From positions 1 to 60,072 of the forward strand of contig CALDTV010000012.1 of assembly GCA_937923625.1 (NCBI GenBank): a DNA stretch of 60,072 nt, read 5' to 3'. Source of the stretch: an uncultured Alphaproteobacteria bacterium. Lineage in GTDB: Bacteria > Pseudomonadota > Alphaproteobacteria > Micavibrionales > Micavibrionaceae. Shown here in pieces: positions 7,237 through 16,108 of this stretch. The position numbers and the translations under genes were made by a program. Within the stretch, counting starts at the first letter, position 1, and each line of letters starts with the position of its first letter. The notes below the pieces were generated by a model. That model was not told the origin of the DNA and did no database searches. It saw only the letters and a program-made list of their open reading frames with translations.

Positions 7237-10200
7237 ATGTTGCAATTTGAAAAATTACGCTTAAGCGGTTTTAAGTCTTTCGTTGATAAAACGGAGCTTG
7301 AAATTGCAACGGGACTGACAGGGATTGTCGGGCCGAATGGCTGTGGTAAATCAAATTTAACCGAAGCGTTGCGTTGGGTGATGGGGGAAACATCTGCCAA
7401 ACGTATGCGCGGTGGCGGCGGTATGGAAGATGTTATTTTTAATGGCACCGATAACCGCCCTGCCCGTAATTTCGCCGAAGTATCGCTTCTTCTTGATAAT
7501 TCCGATCACTCTGCCCCTGCGGCCTATAATGCAGAAGAAGACATCGAAATTGTCCGTAAGATCGAAAAAGATAAAGGCTCTTTATATAAAGTAAATGGCA
7601 AGACAACCCGTGCGCGCGATGTACAAATGTTGTTTGCCGATACTGTGACGGGCGCGAATTCGCCTGCGCTTGTCTCCCAAGGGCGGGTGACGCAAATGAT
7701 TAATGCCAAGCCGCAAGACCGCCGCATGGTTTTAGAAGAATCTGCGGGGGTTTCTGGTCTTTATGTGCGGCGTCATGAAGCCGAATTAAGATTGCGTGCG
7801 GCAGATGCCAACTTACAACGCCTCGAAGATTTGGTCGGTAGTATGGAAGGCCGCTTAGGTTCGCTGAAAAAGCAAGCGCGTCAGGCGGTCCGTTACAAAG
7901 AATTGAGCGCGAAAATTCGTGTGCTAGAGACATCAATCGCCTATTTAGAGTGGCGCAATTTGGTCAATAAAATTGAAAAAGCCAAAGCAAAATTTGGTGA
8001 GGCCGAAACCATGGTGGCGGATCGTATGGCGACGGTTATGCAGTTAAATAAGACGCAAAATGTGCAGGCGGAAGAATTACCCGCGCTGCGTCAAAAAGAA
8101 GCGGAATCTTCTGCGGCGCTTCAGGCGCAAAAATTGACCTTGCAACGTATTGAAGATCAAGAAAAAGCGCTAGAGGCGCAGTTAAATGAAACGAAAGCGC
8201 AGTTGGCGCGCTTGGTTGAAGACCGTGACCATGAGAAAAACGCGCTCGAAGAAAACTCTGGCACGTTAGAGCGGTTGAAAAAAGAGGAAGAGCGCCTGCG
8301 CTACAACCAAGAAAATGAAGCAGAAATTTTGGAGGAAAAGACCTCTGTAAAGGATAAGTTAGAGGCACAGGTTGAGGAACTTGAAAGCCAGCATGAAAAA
8401 TTTACGGCTGAATTGGCTGAATCCCGTGCAGGACGCCAAACGATTGAACGTCAAATTAACACTGACACACAGCGCTTAAACAGCGCCCAAGAGCGCAAAA
8501 CCCGCTTAAGCAATGACTTATCTGCGGCACAAAAAAAGTTTGGGGAAGATAACACGCAAGAGATGCTTAAGACCGCTATTCTGGCGTTGGAAACAGACCT
8601 TGGTGATATGCGTGCGAAGCGCGAAACCGCCCAAAGCGATTACGAGCAAGCAGAGCAGGCTTTGGATGCCGCGCGTGAAGCCAATCAAAAAGTAAGCCGT
8701 GCAGAATCCGAAATTCAAACGGAAATCAAGACATTAGAAACCGTTCTTAATGCAGAAGATGAAGAAAAATACCAACCTATTTTGAATGAGATTGAACCTG
8801 ATAAAGGGTTTGAAACCGCCCTATCCCGCGCGCTTGGTGATACTTTGATGGCTTCCACTGATGATGATGCGCCTGTGGTTTGGACAGTGCAGAACTTTAG
8901 CCCTTCCGATTTCCCTGCTTTGCCTGCACAAGCCAAAGCGCTTGAGCCGCATGTAAAAGCCCCCACCCATTTAAAAGCGGCTTTGAGCCTTATCGGTGTG
9001 GTTGATTCTATTAAAGATGGTCGTGCCTGCGCCAATAGCCTAAAACCGGGGCAATCTATTGTGTCTTTAGATGGCGCCTATTGGCGTTGGGATGGCTTAC
9101 ATATTAAGGCCACCGCGGCAGATCGTCATGCGCAACAATTACAGCAGATGAATCGCTTAAAAGAGCTGAAAGAACAGCAGCCACAACTTCAAGACGCTGC
9201 AGAAAAAGCCCGCGCCGCATTAGAAAAAGCACAAGCTGATAAAACAGCCAAAAACGAAACCTTGGAAACTTTACGTCGTGATATTCGCAATGAAGAGCAA
9301 TCTTTGGCGGCAAAACAATCTGATTTCAGCCGTCAAACCGAAGCGCGCTCCTCACTTTTTGCCGAGGTCGCAAAATATGAAGAATCTCTGGCAAATATTA
9401 ATAAAGGCATCGAAGAGCTTGAGGCCGCTTTAGTGGAGAATAAAAAAGCGCTTGAAAGCTATGATGACGCTTCTGCTTCGGATCAAAATGAGCGTGCTGA
9501 AAAAGTACGAGCGTTGTTGACTGAAACGCGGGATAATTTGCGCGAAGCCTTGCGTGATTTTGATATGGCGCAACAAGAGCAAAGCCGCCGTAAAGCCCGC
9601 CTTCATGGGATTGCTGATGAAAGCGTGAATTTGAATAACCGTGTTATTCGCTCGCGTGAGCGCCTTAAAGAGCTTGAAGAACGTGAAGCAACCTTATCTG
9701 CGCGTCATGACGAGCTTAAAAATGCCCCCAAAACAATGGGATCAGAGCGTGAAAACCTTATGAGCCGCGTAAGCGAGTTGGAACAACAACGCAATAATGA
9801 TGCGGATCGCTTGGCAAAAGTTGAAAATGAATTATCAGAAACAAATCGTGCCTTAAAAGAAGCTGAAAGCGTGTTAAGCGAAGCCCGTGAAGCCCGCGCC
9901 CACGCGCAAGCAACGGCCTCCGCAGGGCAAGAACAGCTTGATGAAATCGTCACAAGCATTGTTGAGCAATTCGAACTAAAGCCCGAAGCGTTGATTGGTG
10001 AGACAAATTTACAGATTGCCGTTGATCAAGAAACAGGCGAAGAAGAATTGCCAGAGATTGAGCCATTAAAGAGTGAAAAAGAAAAAGCTATTCGTAGCCG
10101 TGATATGATTGGCCCCGTCAATTTACGCGCAGAGCAAGAATCCAACGATCTAGAAAAAGAAGTCGGCGGTAAATTAGAAGAACGCAATGATTTGGTGCAA

Positions 10201-10737
10201 GCCATTGAAGAATTACGCGATGGAATTGAAAAATTAAATGTCGAAGCGCGGGAGCGTCTATTAACAGCGTTCGATCACGTCAATGGACATTTTCAACGTT
10301 TATTCGTTCAGCTTTATGGCGGAGGTCAGGCTTATTTAAAATTGATTGAATCAGATGATCCGCTTAATTCTGGTTTGGAAATTTTTGCGCAACCACCGGG
10401 TAAAACATTACAATCCTTGTCTTTACTATCGGGTGGGGAGCAAACATTGGCGTCAATCGCGCTTATTTTTGCGATGTTCTTGACCAATCCTTCGCCAATT
10501 TGTGTGTTGGATGAGATTGACGCCCCGCTTGATGATGCCAATGTTGACCGCGTTTGTGATTTGCTCGAAGAAATTGCGGCGCGTGGCGAAACTCGTTTCC
10601 TTGTCATTACACACCACCGCCTTACCATGGCGCGGATGGATCGCCTTTATGGTGTAACAATGGCTGAACGCGGCGTCTCTCAACTTGTCTCCGTTGACTT
10701 AAACCAGCAGTTAGATTTCCTCGAAGCGGCGGAATAA
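7237..10737 (+). CDS. smc: Chromosome segregation protein SMC
   Basis: At 1166 residues this is a full-length SMC ATPase. The N-terminal Walker A is GPNGCGKS (32-39). Long coiled coils (about 170-500 and 670-920) flank the hinge (about 515-650, including FETALSRALGD). The C-terminal signature is LSLLSGGEQTLAS and Walker B is ICVLDEIDAPLDD, near residues 1060-1090. SMC forms the condensin ring with ScpA and ScpB, which are not in this window, and organises and segregates the chromosome. It is followed after 3 bases by the ATP synthase assembly gene. Confidence 0.98.
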   Translation: MLQFEKLRLSGFKSFVDKTELEIATGLTGIVGPNGCGKSNLTEALRWVMGETSAKRMRGGGGMEDVIFNGTDNRPARNFAEVSLLLDNSDHSAPAAYNAEEDIEIVRKIEKDKGSLYKVNGKTTRARDVQMLFADTVTGANSPALVSQGRVTQMINAKPQDRRMVLEESAGVSGLYVRRHEAELRLRAADANLQRLEDLVGSMEGRLGSLKKQARQAVRYKELSAKIRVLETSIAYLEWRNLVNKIEKAKAKFGEAETMVADRMATVMQLNKTQNVQAEELPALRQKEAESSAALQAQKLTLQRIEDQEKALEAQLNETKAQLARLVEDRDHEKNALEENSGTLERLKKEEERLRYNQENEAEILEEKTSVKDKLEAQVEELESQHEKFTAELAESRAGRQTIERQINTDTQRLNSAQERKTRLSNDLSAAQKKFGEDNTQEMLKTAILALETDLGDMRAKRETAQSDYEQAEQALDAAREANQKVSRAESEIQTEIKTLETVLNAEDEEKYQPILNEIEPDKGFETALSRALGDTLMASTDDDAPVVWTVQNFSPSDFPALPAQAKALEPHVKAPTHLKAALSLIGVVDSIKDGRACANSLKPGQSIVSLDGAYWRWDGLHIKATAADRHAQQLQQMNRLKELKEQQPQLQDAAEKARAALEKAQADKTAKNETLETLRRDIRNEEQSLAAKQSDFSRQTEARSSLFAEVAKYEESLANINKGIEELEAALVENKKALESYDDASASDQNERAEKVRALLTETRDNLREALRDFDMAQQEQSRRKARLHGIADESVNLNNRVIRSRERLKELEEREATLSARHDELKNAPKTMGSERENLMSRVSELEQQRNNDADRLAKVENELSETNRALKEAESVLSEAREARAHAQATASAGQEQLDEIVTSIVEQFELKPEALIGETNLQIAVDQETGEEELPEIEPLKSEKEKAIRSRDMIGPVNLRAEQESNDLEKEVGGKLEERNDLVQAIEELRDGIEKLNVEARERLLTAFDHVNGHFQRLFVQLYGGGQAYLKLIESDDPLNSGLEIFAQPPGKTLQSLSLLSGGEQTLASIALIFAMFLTNPSPICVLDEIDAPLDDANVDRVCDLLEEIAARGETRFLVITHHRLTMARMDRLYGVTMAERGVSQLVSVDLNQQLDFLEAAE

Positions 10738-10740
10738 TTT

Positions 10741-11085
10741 ATGGCTATCACTCCTGACGATGATCCGAAGCTGCAACAGCTTGATAAAGATCTAAAAGCC
10801 GCACGAGCGGAGTATGAGAAAGATTACAACCCCAAGCCATCCGATGATGGTGAAAATGTGGGTGTTGGCGCAAGGGCTGGTGTTGAGTTGGTGGGCGCAA
10901 TTATTGGTGGCGCATTACTGGGGTATGGCATTGATCACTTTTTTGATACGTCCCCAATTTTCTTTCTGATTTTTACGGTTTTGGGAATTATTACGGGTTT
11001 TTATAATATTTATAAAATAACCATGAATTTTGGCACATCAGTTGGTTTTAAGGGGTTGAAAACACCGCCAAAAGACGCTAAATAA
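10741..11085 (+). CDS. atpI: ATP synthase protein I (AtpI/AtpZ family)
   Basis: A 114-residue protein with a charged N-terminal third (about 1-45) and two membrane segments (about 51-69 with GAIIGGALLGYGIDHF, and 77-98). AtpI-type proteins assist assembly of the c-ring and may carry Mg2+. Position directly before atpB supports the call. It ends in a basic tail (LKTPPKDAK). Confidence 0.85.
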   Translation: MAITPDDDPKLQQLDKDLKAARAEYEKDYNPKPSDDGENVGVGARAGVELVGAIIGGALLGYGIDHFFDTSPIFFLIFTVLGIITGFYNIYKITMNFGTSVGFKGLKTPPKDAK

Positions 11086-11185
11086 AGCCAGAATTTATAC
11101 GATGACGAAGAAGATTATTAAAACTACTGGTAATTAAATAAAACAACCGTCGCGGGCTTACCCGCCTGAGGTAAAATAATAAAAC

Positions 11186-11932
11186 ATGGCAAACCCGATT
11201 AAACAGTTTGAAATTCAACCGCTTGTACCGTTTCAAGTTGGTCAATTTGATTTGTCTTTTACAAACTCTTCTTTATGGATGGCGATAGCCGTGATTGTCT
11301 CTACGGTGGTCTTTACAATGGCGACGCGCCGTAAGGCTCTTGTGCCGGGACGCATGCAAATGTTTGCGGAAACAATTTATTCTTTTATTGCCAATATGAT
11401 TCGCGATAATATTGGGCCAAAGGGGCGTCAGTACTTTCCGCTTATCTTCACACTATTTATGATTGTTCTTCTAGGTAATGTTTTAGGCTTAATTCCCTAC
11501 TCCTTTACCTATACGAGTCACATTGCGGTCACGGCGGCATTGGCGTTTTTAATTTTTATTTTGGTCATTGTTATTGGTTTGGCCAAACACGGCTTTCACT
11601 TCTTTAGTTTGTTTTTGCCGGCTGGCGTTCCTTGGTGGCTGATTCCACTCATTTTGCCAATTGAGATTATGTCCTTTTTAACGCGCCCTATCACTCTGTC
11701 TGTTCGTTTATTTGCGAACATGATTGCGGGCCATATTATGCTGAAAGTTTTTGCTGGCTTTAGCGTTGGTATGATGGCGATGGGAGCAACAGGTTTGTTG
11801 GCGGGTATCTTGCCGATGATTTTCAACAGTATTATGATTGCCTTTGAATTGCTGATTGCATTCTTACAGGCTTACGTTTTTGCTATTCTTAGTTGTATCT
11901 ATCTTAAAGATGCGGTTGAGATCGAGCATTAG
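11186..11932 (+). CDS. atpB: F0 ATP synthase subunit a
   Basis: A 248-residue, multi-spanning proton-channel subunit. The essential arginine is in SVRLFANMIAGH, and later helices carry the conserved polar stretch ELLIAFLQAYVFAIL. It forms the proton half-channels facing the c-ring. The 100 bases before it hold a GCGGG-CTTA-CCCGC hairpin (11152-11165) and an 11-codon open frame at 11102-11137, which I do not regard as a proven gene. The start is the ATG at 11186. Confidence 0.97.
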   Translation: MANPIKQFEIQPLVPFQVGQFDLSFTNSSLWMAIAVIVSTVVFTMATRRKALVPGRMQMFAETIYSFIANMIRDNIGPKGRQYFPLIFTLFMIVLLGNVLGLIPYSFTYTSHIAVTAALAFLIFILVIVIGLAKHGFHFFSLFLPAGVPWWLIPLILPIEIMSFLTRPITLSVRLFANMIAGHIMLKVFAGFSVGMMAMGATGLLAGILPMIFNSIMIAFELLIAFLQAYVFAILSCIYLKDAVEIEH

Positions 11933-11976
11933 TTTTAATTTTAAATTTAACCATTAATCAAAAAGGAAATAGAAAA

Positions 11977-12204
11977 ATGGAATTAGAAGCAGTAAAATTG
12001 TTAGCAGGTGCGATCGCATTGTTCCCGCTTTTCGGTGTGGGTATTGGTTTGGGTATGATCTTTTCTTCTTACAACGAAGCTGTTGGTCGTAACCCGAATG
12101 CAGCGCCAATTTTGGATAAGAAATACTTCCTAGCGTTTGCTTTGACAGAAGCTTTGGCGATTTTTGCGCTTCTTATCTCACTTTACCTTGTCTTTGTGGG
12201 TTAA
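11977..12204 (+). CDS. atpE: F0 ATP synthase subunit c
   Basis: A 75-residue two-helix hairpin. Helix 1 has the packing motif GVGIGLG (20-26), the polar loop is GRNP (37-40), and the ion-carrying carboxylate is Glu58 in ALTEALAIFAL. I see no residues pointing clearly to sodium coupling, so protons are the likely ion. RBS AAGGAAAT precedes the ATG. Confidence 0.97.
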   Translation: MELEAVKLLAGAIALFPLFGVGIGLGMIFSSYNEAVGRNPNAAPILDKKYFLAFALTEALAIFALLISLYLVFVG

Positions 12205-12212
12205 TTGATCCG

Positions 12213-12854
12213 ATGAAAAAGCTTTCCGCTTATATTTTTGCATTTTTATTATCATCGCCCGCTTTTGCGGCCGATGGTCACCATCATGGCGACGTTATGC
12301 ATGAGTTGGCGGAAGGCATTCATGATGCCGAACATGCTTCAAAAGGCGGTTTGCCGCAGTTTGATCCAACATGGTTTGCATCACAAATTTTTTGGTTGGT
12401 GATTGCTTTTGCTTTTATGTATTTCTTTTTTGCGAAGAAAACATTGCCTGATATTTCAAGCGTTATTGAAAATCGTAAAAATCATATTCAATCTGATTTG
12501 GATGCGGCGGAGAAGTTGGCGGCAGAGGCCGACGCCGTTCATGATGCTTATCAGGAAAATATGACCAAATCACAAGCCGAAGCGAGCAAGTCGATGCAAG
12601 ATGCTGAAAGCAAAATGAAAGCTAAGGCGGAAAAATCTGCTGAAGATTTCCGCGTGCGTTCAGAAAAAGAGATTTTGGATGCTGAGGCACGTATTGAATC
12701 CGCTAAGGCTTCGGCTATGGGTGACATGAACATGATTGTTGCGGAAACGGCCAGTGCGGCGGTTGAGAAAATTATTGGACAAAGTGCCGATGTAAAGCAA
12801 GTTAAGGCTATTGTCGATAACATGAATGCGACAACAAAGGCCAAAGCGGCTTAA
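12213..12854 (+). CDS. atpF': F0 ATP synthase subunit b' with His-rich N-terminus
   Basis: A 213-residue peripheral stalk subunit. A signal-peptide-like segment (1-20, ends AFAAD) is followed by a histidine-rich stretch (about 22-43, HHHGDVMHELAEGIHDAEH), then a membrane helix (about 55-73, FWLVIAFAFMYFFF) and a long Ala/Glu/Lys coiled coil. Paired b and b' subunits are normal in Alphaproteobacteria. The cleavable-looking leader and histidine cluster are less usual. Eight bases separate it from atpE. Confidence 0.92.
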   Translation: MKKLSAYIFAFLLSSPAFAADGHHHGDVMHELAEGIHDAEHASKGGLPQFDPTWFASQIFWLVIAFAFMYFFFAKKTLPDISSVIENRKNHIQSDLDAAEKLAAEADAVHDAYQENMTKSQAEASKSMQDAESKMKAKAEKSAEDFRVRSEKEILDAEARIESAKASAMGDMNMIVAETASAAVEKIIGQSADVKQVKAIVDNMNATTKAKAA

Positions 12855-12887
12855 TTATATAAAAGAAGATAAAGCGAGAATAAGAAC

Positions 12888-13382
12888 ATGATGGATTTAC
12901 TTGCCCATGATACCAGTATTTGGATAGCGATATCCTTTCTCGTGTTCGTTTTTGTTGCTTTTAAATTGGGGCGTAAATCAGTTCTTGGTGCGCTTGATGG
13001 GCAGATTGCTGAAGTTAAAAGCGAGATTGAAAATGCCGAGCGCCTGCGCGTTGAAGCGCAAGAATTACTGGCGCAATATCAACGCAAACAACGTGACGCA
13101 GAAAAAGAAGCCTCTGACATGCTGGATCGAGCCAAAGATCAAGCGAAGCAAATTCAAAAAACAGCTGAAACTGATTTAAAAGAAGTGATGGCGCGCCGCG
13201 AAGTGCAATTGGCGGATCGTTTAAAGCGCATTGAAGAAAATGCGATTGCCGAAATTCAAAACCACGCGGCTGAATTAGCTGTAGCGGCGACGACTGAAAT
13301 GATTGTGAAATCATTGGATGAAAAATCGAATAACAAAATGAATGAAGACACCATTCAGAGCCTTCCTAAACATTTGAATTAA
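12888..13382 (+). CDS. atpF: F0 ATP synthase subunit b
   Basis: A 164-residue second stalk subunit: one N-terminal membrane helix (about 8-27, SIWIAISFLVFVFVAFKLG), then a charged coiled coil to the end. It pairs with b' to connect F0 with F1. The F1 genes (atpHAGDC) are not in the window, as is common in Alphaproteobacteria, where the F0 and F1 operons are separate. Two adjacent ATGs make the start ambiguous by one codon. Confidence 0.94.
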   Translation: MMDLLAHDTSIWIAISFLVFVFVAFKLGRKSVLGALDGQIAEVKSEIENAERLRVEAQELLAQYQRKQRDAEKEASDMLDRAKDQAKQIQKTAETDLKEVMARREVQLADRLKRIEENAIAEIQNHAAELAVAATTEMIVKSLDEKSNNKMNEDTIQSLPKHLN

Positions 13383-13439
13383 CAAATTAGGTCGATTCCG
13401 CTTAAACTATATCACTGTGTTTAAGGTGGAAAGACGATT

Positions 13440-14720
13440 ATGCAACCAAACATTATTAAAAAAGATTCTGATTCTGTCCTCTCTGATATGGGGGCGGCAG
13501 CAAAAAAAGCGTCTGCCATCTTGGCTCAGGCGCCAAAAGATTTAATCAATCAGCTCTTAAAAGATTTGGCGACAGCATTAAAAGGGCATGCGGTTGAAAT
13601 TTTAGCCGCAAATAAAAGAGACTTAGACAACACAAAAGATAAAAATCTATCCCCTGCCCTGATTGATCGTCTTAAACTGGATGAAGAGCGCATCGAGGCA
13701 ATGGCGAATAGCGTTATCGAAATTGCAAATTTACCAGACCCGATTGGCGAAATATTAGAATCAACGACGCGCCCGAATGGTTTAATCATTGATAAAGTTT
13801 CCGTGCCGATTGGGGTGTTGGGCATGATTTATGAATCTCGTCCGAACGTCACGATTGATGCCGCGGCACTTTGTTTAAAATCGCGTAACGCTGTTATTCT
13901 TCGTGGCGGTTCTGAATGTTTTTATTCCAACCAAGCGTTTCATGACATTATTGTAAGCTGTTTAGAACAGCATCTTTTGCCGCGCGCTTGCGTTTCAATG
14001 GTGCCTGATACAGATCGTTCTTTAGTCGGGGCAATGTTGCGGGCCCATGAATTTATTGATGTGATTATCCCACGCGGTGGGAAAAATTTAACAGCGATGG
14101 TGATGGAACAAGCAAAAATGCCCGTTTTTGCGCATCTAGATGGAAATTGTCATGTTTTTATTCATGCGAGCGCGAAGGCTGATTTCGCCCTTGAAGTGGT
14201 GCGTAATGCAAAATTACGCCGGACAGGCATTTGTGGCGCAGCAGAATCATTACTTTTTGATACAGCGCTAGAGGACTTATTTGCCGAAAATATTATAACA
14301 ATGTTGTTGGTTGAAGGATGCGCGATTGTCGGTGATGAACGCGTACAAAAATTAGACGAGCGCATTCAACCTGCTACAGAAGAAGATTGGCGCACGGAAT
14401 ATTTAGACAAGAAAATTAGCATTAAATATGTTGATGGCGTTGAGGCGGCCATTGCACATATTAACGAATATGGCTCGCATCACACGGATGCTATCTTGGC
14501 AGAAGATTCCCAAGTGGCAGAAGAATTTCAAAACCGTGTTGATAGTGCAATTGTCATGCATAATGCTTCGACACAGTTTGCCGATGGTGGCGAATTTGGC
14601 ATGGGGGCAGAAATTGGTATCGGCACAGGTAAACTTCATGCGCGTGGGCCTGTTGGTCTGCGTCAGTTAACGACATTCAAATATCTTGTTAAAGGTAACG
14701 GACAAATAAGACCTGCTTAG
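13440..14720 (+). CDS. proA: Gamma-glutamyl phosphate reductase
   Basis: A 426-residue aldehyde-dehydrogenase-fold enzyme for proline synthesis. It reduces gamma-glutamyl phosphate to glutamate semialdehyde with NADPH. Family marks: MIYESRPNVTIDAAALCLKS, AVILRGGSE, IIPRGGKNL and the catalytic cysteine in RTGICGAAESLLFD (Cys265). RBS AAGGTGG lies before the ATG. No proB is visible in the window. nadD follows after 2 bases, so the two are probably co-transcribed. Confidence 0.96.
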   Translation: MQPNIIKKDSDSVLSDMGAAAKKASAILAQAPKDLINQLLKDLATALKGHAVEILAANKRDLDNTKDKNLSPALIDRLKLDEERIEAMANSVIEIANLPDPIGEILESTTRPNGLIIDKVSVPIGVLGMIYESRPNVTIDAAALCLKSRNAVILRGGSECFYSNQAFHDIIVSCLEQHLLPRACVSMVPDTDRSLVGAMLRAHEFIDVIIPRGGKNLTAMVMEQAKMPVFAHLDGNCHVFIHASAKADFALEVVRNAKLRRTGICGAAESLLFDTALEDLFAENIITMLLVEGCAIVGDERVQKLDERIQPATEEDWRTEYLDKKISIKYVDGVEAAIAHINEYGSHHTDAILAEDSQVAEEFQNRVDSAIVMHNASTQFADGGEFGMGAEIGIGTGKLHARGPVGLRQLTTFKYLVKGNGQIRPA

Positions 14721-14722
14721 AC

Positions 14723-15346
14723 ATGACAGAGCTTTTTCGTAATTTTACGGCCCCACGTTTTTATGACGGCCAAAGATGGCGCGGTTTGCGTATTGGCCTC
14801 TTGGGGGGATCATTCAACCCTCCCCATGCGGGGCACCTGCATATTGCGCAACTGGCGCAGGTAAAGTTTGGCCTTGATTTTATCTGGTGGATTGTAACAC
14901 CTCAAAACCCGCTCAAAAGCACAAAACATATGCGCCCCTTTGAGGAGCGATTTAATAATGTTGAAAAAATGTTGCAGGGATTTCCGCGGCAAATGCCCTC
15001 AGTTTTGGAAGCGGAACTTGGCACGACTTATACTTATGAGACAATTGCAGGATTAAAAACATATTTTCCCCACACTGATTTTTTGTGGATTTGCGGGATG
15101 GATAACGCGCATATTTTTCATCATTGGGACAAGTGGCAAGATATAATTGAGATGGTACCTGTTAGCTTTATTGCCCGCCCGCCCGCAAACTATTTGGTGA
15201 AGGCATGTCCGCTTCGTATGATGCATAATATTCCGCATCACCACAACACTGCGGGGCGTCAAACGGATTTAAAAACCCGCGGAATCTATTGGTTAAAGGG
15301 CAATAAAATGCTTGATATCTCTTCGACAAAAATGAGAAAAAAGTGA
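14723..15346 (+). CDS. nadD: Nicotinate-nucleotide adenylyltransferase
   Basis: A 207-residue enzyme joining ATP and nicotinate mononucleotide to give deamido-NAD. The nucleotidyltransferase motif GSFNPPHAGH is at 29-38. The second signature is the C-terminal SSTKMRKK, where the usual SST-x-[IL]-R pattern sits at the very end, so the final helix is shorter than in E. coli NadD. It is followed by the rsfS region, the standard neighbour. Confidence 0.93.
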   Translation: MTELFRNFTAPRFYDGQRWRGLRIGLLGGSFNPPHAGHLHIAQLAQVKFGLDFIWWIVTPQNPLKSTKHMRPFEERFNNVEKMLQGFPRQMPSVLEAELGTTYTYETIAGLKTYFPHTDFLWICGMDNAHIFHHWDKWQDIIEMVPVSFIARPPANYLVKACPLRMMHNIPHHHNTAGRQTDLKTRGIYWLKGNKMLDISSTKMRKK

Positions 15347-15397
15347 TTTTTAACAATGACTTAAGCCTCCTCTTTTGTGTTTTTCGGGTGATATTTA

Positions 15398-15426
15398 TTG
15401 TTATTTAAGTGAATCTTGCGTAAAAT
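15398..15426 (+). promoter_or_regulatory. Sigma-70-like promoter upstream of rsfS
   Basis: TTGTTA at 15398-15403, then 17 bases, then TAAAAT at 15421-15426 (4/6 and 5/6 matches to consensus). A TATAAC at 15426-15431 overlaps. Transcription would begin near 15433, just after nadD. Confidence 0.5.
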
Positions 15427-15432
15427 ATAACT

Positions 15433-15582
15433 ATGAAGAGTAGAATCCGTTTTATCGGGAATATTGTAGAAAGAGAGGCTGAGTGGTCATAAACCGCAAT
15501 AACATCGTTTCTTTATCGTTGATCCCCCATAAAAGAAATCGGGAATTTTTAACCGGTCCGTTGCAAACGGCGCCGGTTTTTT
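15433..15582 (+). ncRNA. Putative ~150-nt sRNA or attenuated leader of rsfS
   Basis: The stretch between the promoter at 15398-15426 and the intrinsic terminator at 15551-15582 has no convincing gene. It contains a 19-codon open frame from ATG 15433 to TAA 15492, without a ribosome binding site and beginning at the expected transcription start. The 9-mer ATCGGGAAT occurs twice. I recognise no known RNA family. It may be an independent small RNA, or a leader whose terminator controls read-through into rsfS-rlmH-envC-ctpA. Confidence 0.4.
15551..15582 (+). terminator. Strong intrinsic terminator before rsfS
   Basis: Two nested stems: AACCGG (15551-15556) with CCGGTT (15573-15578), and CCGTT (15558-15562) with AACGG (15566-15570), followed by a run of T to 15582. 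It lies between nadD and rsfS on the plus strand. Confidence 0.8.
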
Positions 15583-15643
15583 GTTGCGATTTTGTGGAGC
15601 ATGCTTTTATGATTAATGGTTCATAACAAGAAGGAGAACGCCA

Positions 15644-16036
15644 ATTCTGAACAGCACAATCAAAGGACAATTTTCAGCGTCCGACCTTAAAGACTTTGTT
15701 GAACAATCACTTGATGATGACAAGGCTTTAGATATTCAATCCATTCACATCGCGGATCAATCCGCCCTCGCCGATTATATTGTTGTGGCTTCGGGAACAT
15801 CGTCAACGCAAATAAAGCGAATGGCAGATAAGTTAAAAGAAAGATTGAGCGCGCGTGGTTATAAACACATGAGAATTGAAGGTGCTGTGCAAGGAGATTG
15901 GGTTGTCTTAGATGCCGGTGATATTGTTGTTCACCTATTTAGGCCAGAAGTGCGGGAATTTTATAACATTGAAAAAATGTGGACGATGCCTCACTCTTCC
16001 CCTGCTCCGCATGATGGAATTCACAGCGCGACTTAA
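15644..16036 (+). CDS. rsfS: Ribosomal silencing factor RsfS, non-canonical start
   Basis: RsfS binds uL14 of the large subunit and blocks 70S assembly under starvation. The frame gives DLKDFVEQSLDDDKALDIQ, then ADYIVVASGTSSTQIKRMAD, EGAVQGDWVVLDAGDIVVHL and FRPEVREFYNIEKMW, the complete family pattern. A GTG at 15785 would remove the first third of the domain. Upstream in frame there is no ATG, GTG or TTG back to the stop at 15614-15616. AAGGAG at 15631-15636 is 7 bases from ATT (15644) and 10 from CTG (15647), so initiation at ATT or CTG is likely. About 130 residues. Confidence 0.88.
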   Translation: MLNSTIKGQFSASDLKDFVEQSLDDDKALDIQSIHIADQSALADYIVVASGTSSTQIKRMADKLKERLSARGYKHMRIEGAVQGDWVVLDAGDIVVHLFRPEVREFYNIEKMWTMPHSSPAPHDGIHSAT

Positions 16037-16108
16037 AAGCCAAGATTATATATGATATAGATAAGCAACGCGCTTTTGCGTGAATATATAATTAAGGGTG
16101 CTTATCTT

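Noticed and set aside
11102-11137. 11-codon frame between atpI and atpB
   Set aside because: Too short to support without conservation, and there is no Shine-Dalgarno.
15470-15500. tRNA-like stretch GCTGAGTGGTCATAAACCGC
   Set aside because: It resembles a serine/leucine D-arm, but no matching anticodon arm, T-loop or acceptor stem follows, so it is not a tRNA.
15551-15582. rsfS as a frameshifted pseudogene
   Set aside because: The whole RsfS domain is in one uninterrupted frame, and only the start codon is unusual, so a non-canonical start explains it better.
16076-16108. Upstream TTG extension of rlmH
   Set aside because: The added residues have no family match. TTG at 16109 with AAGGG fits the conserved N-terminus.
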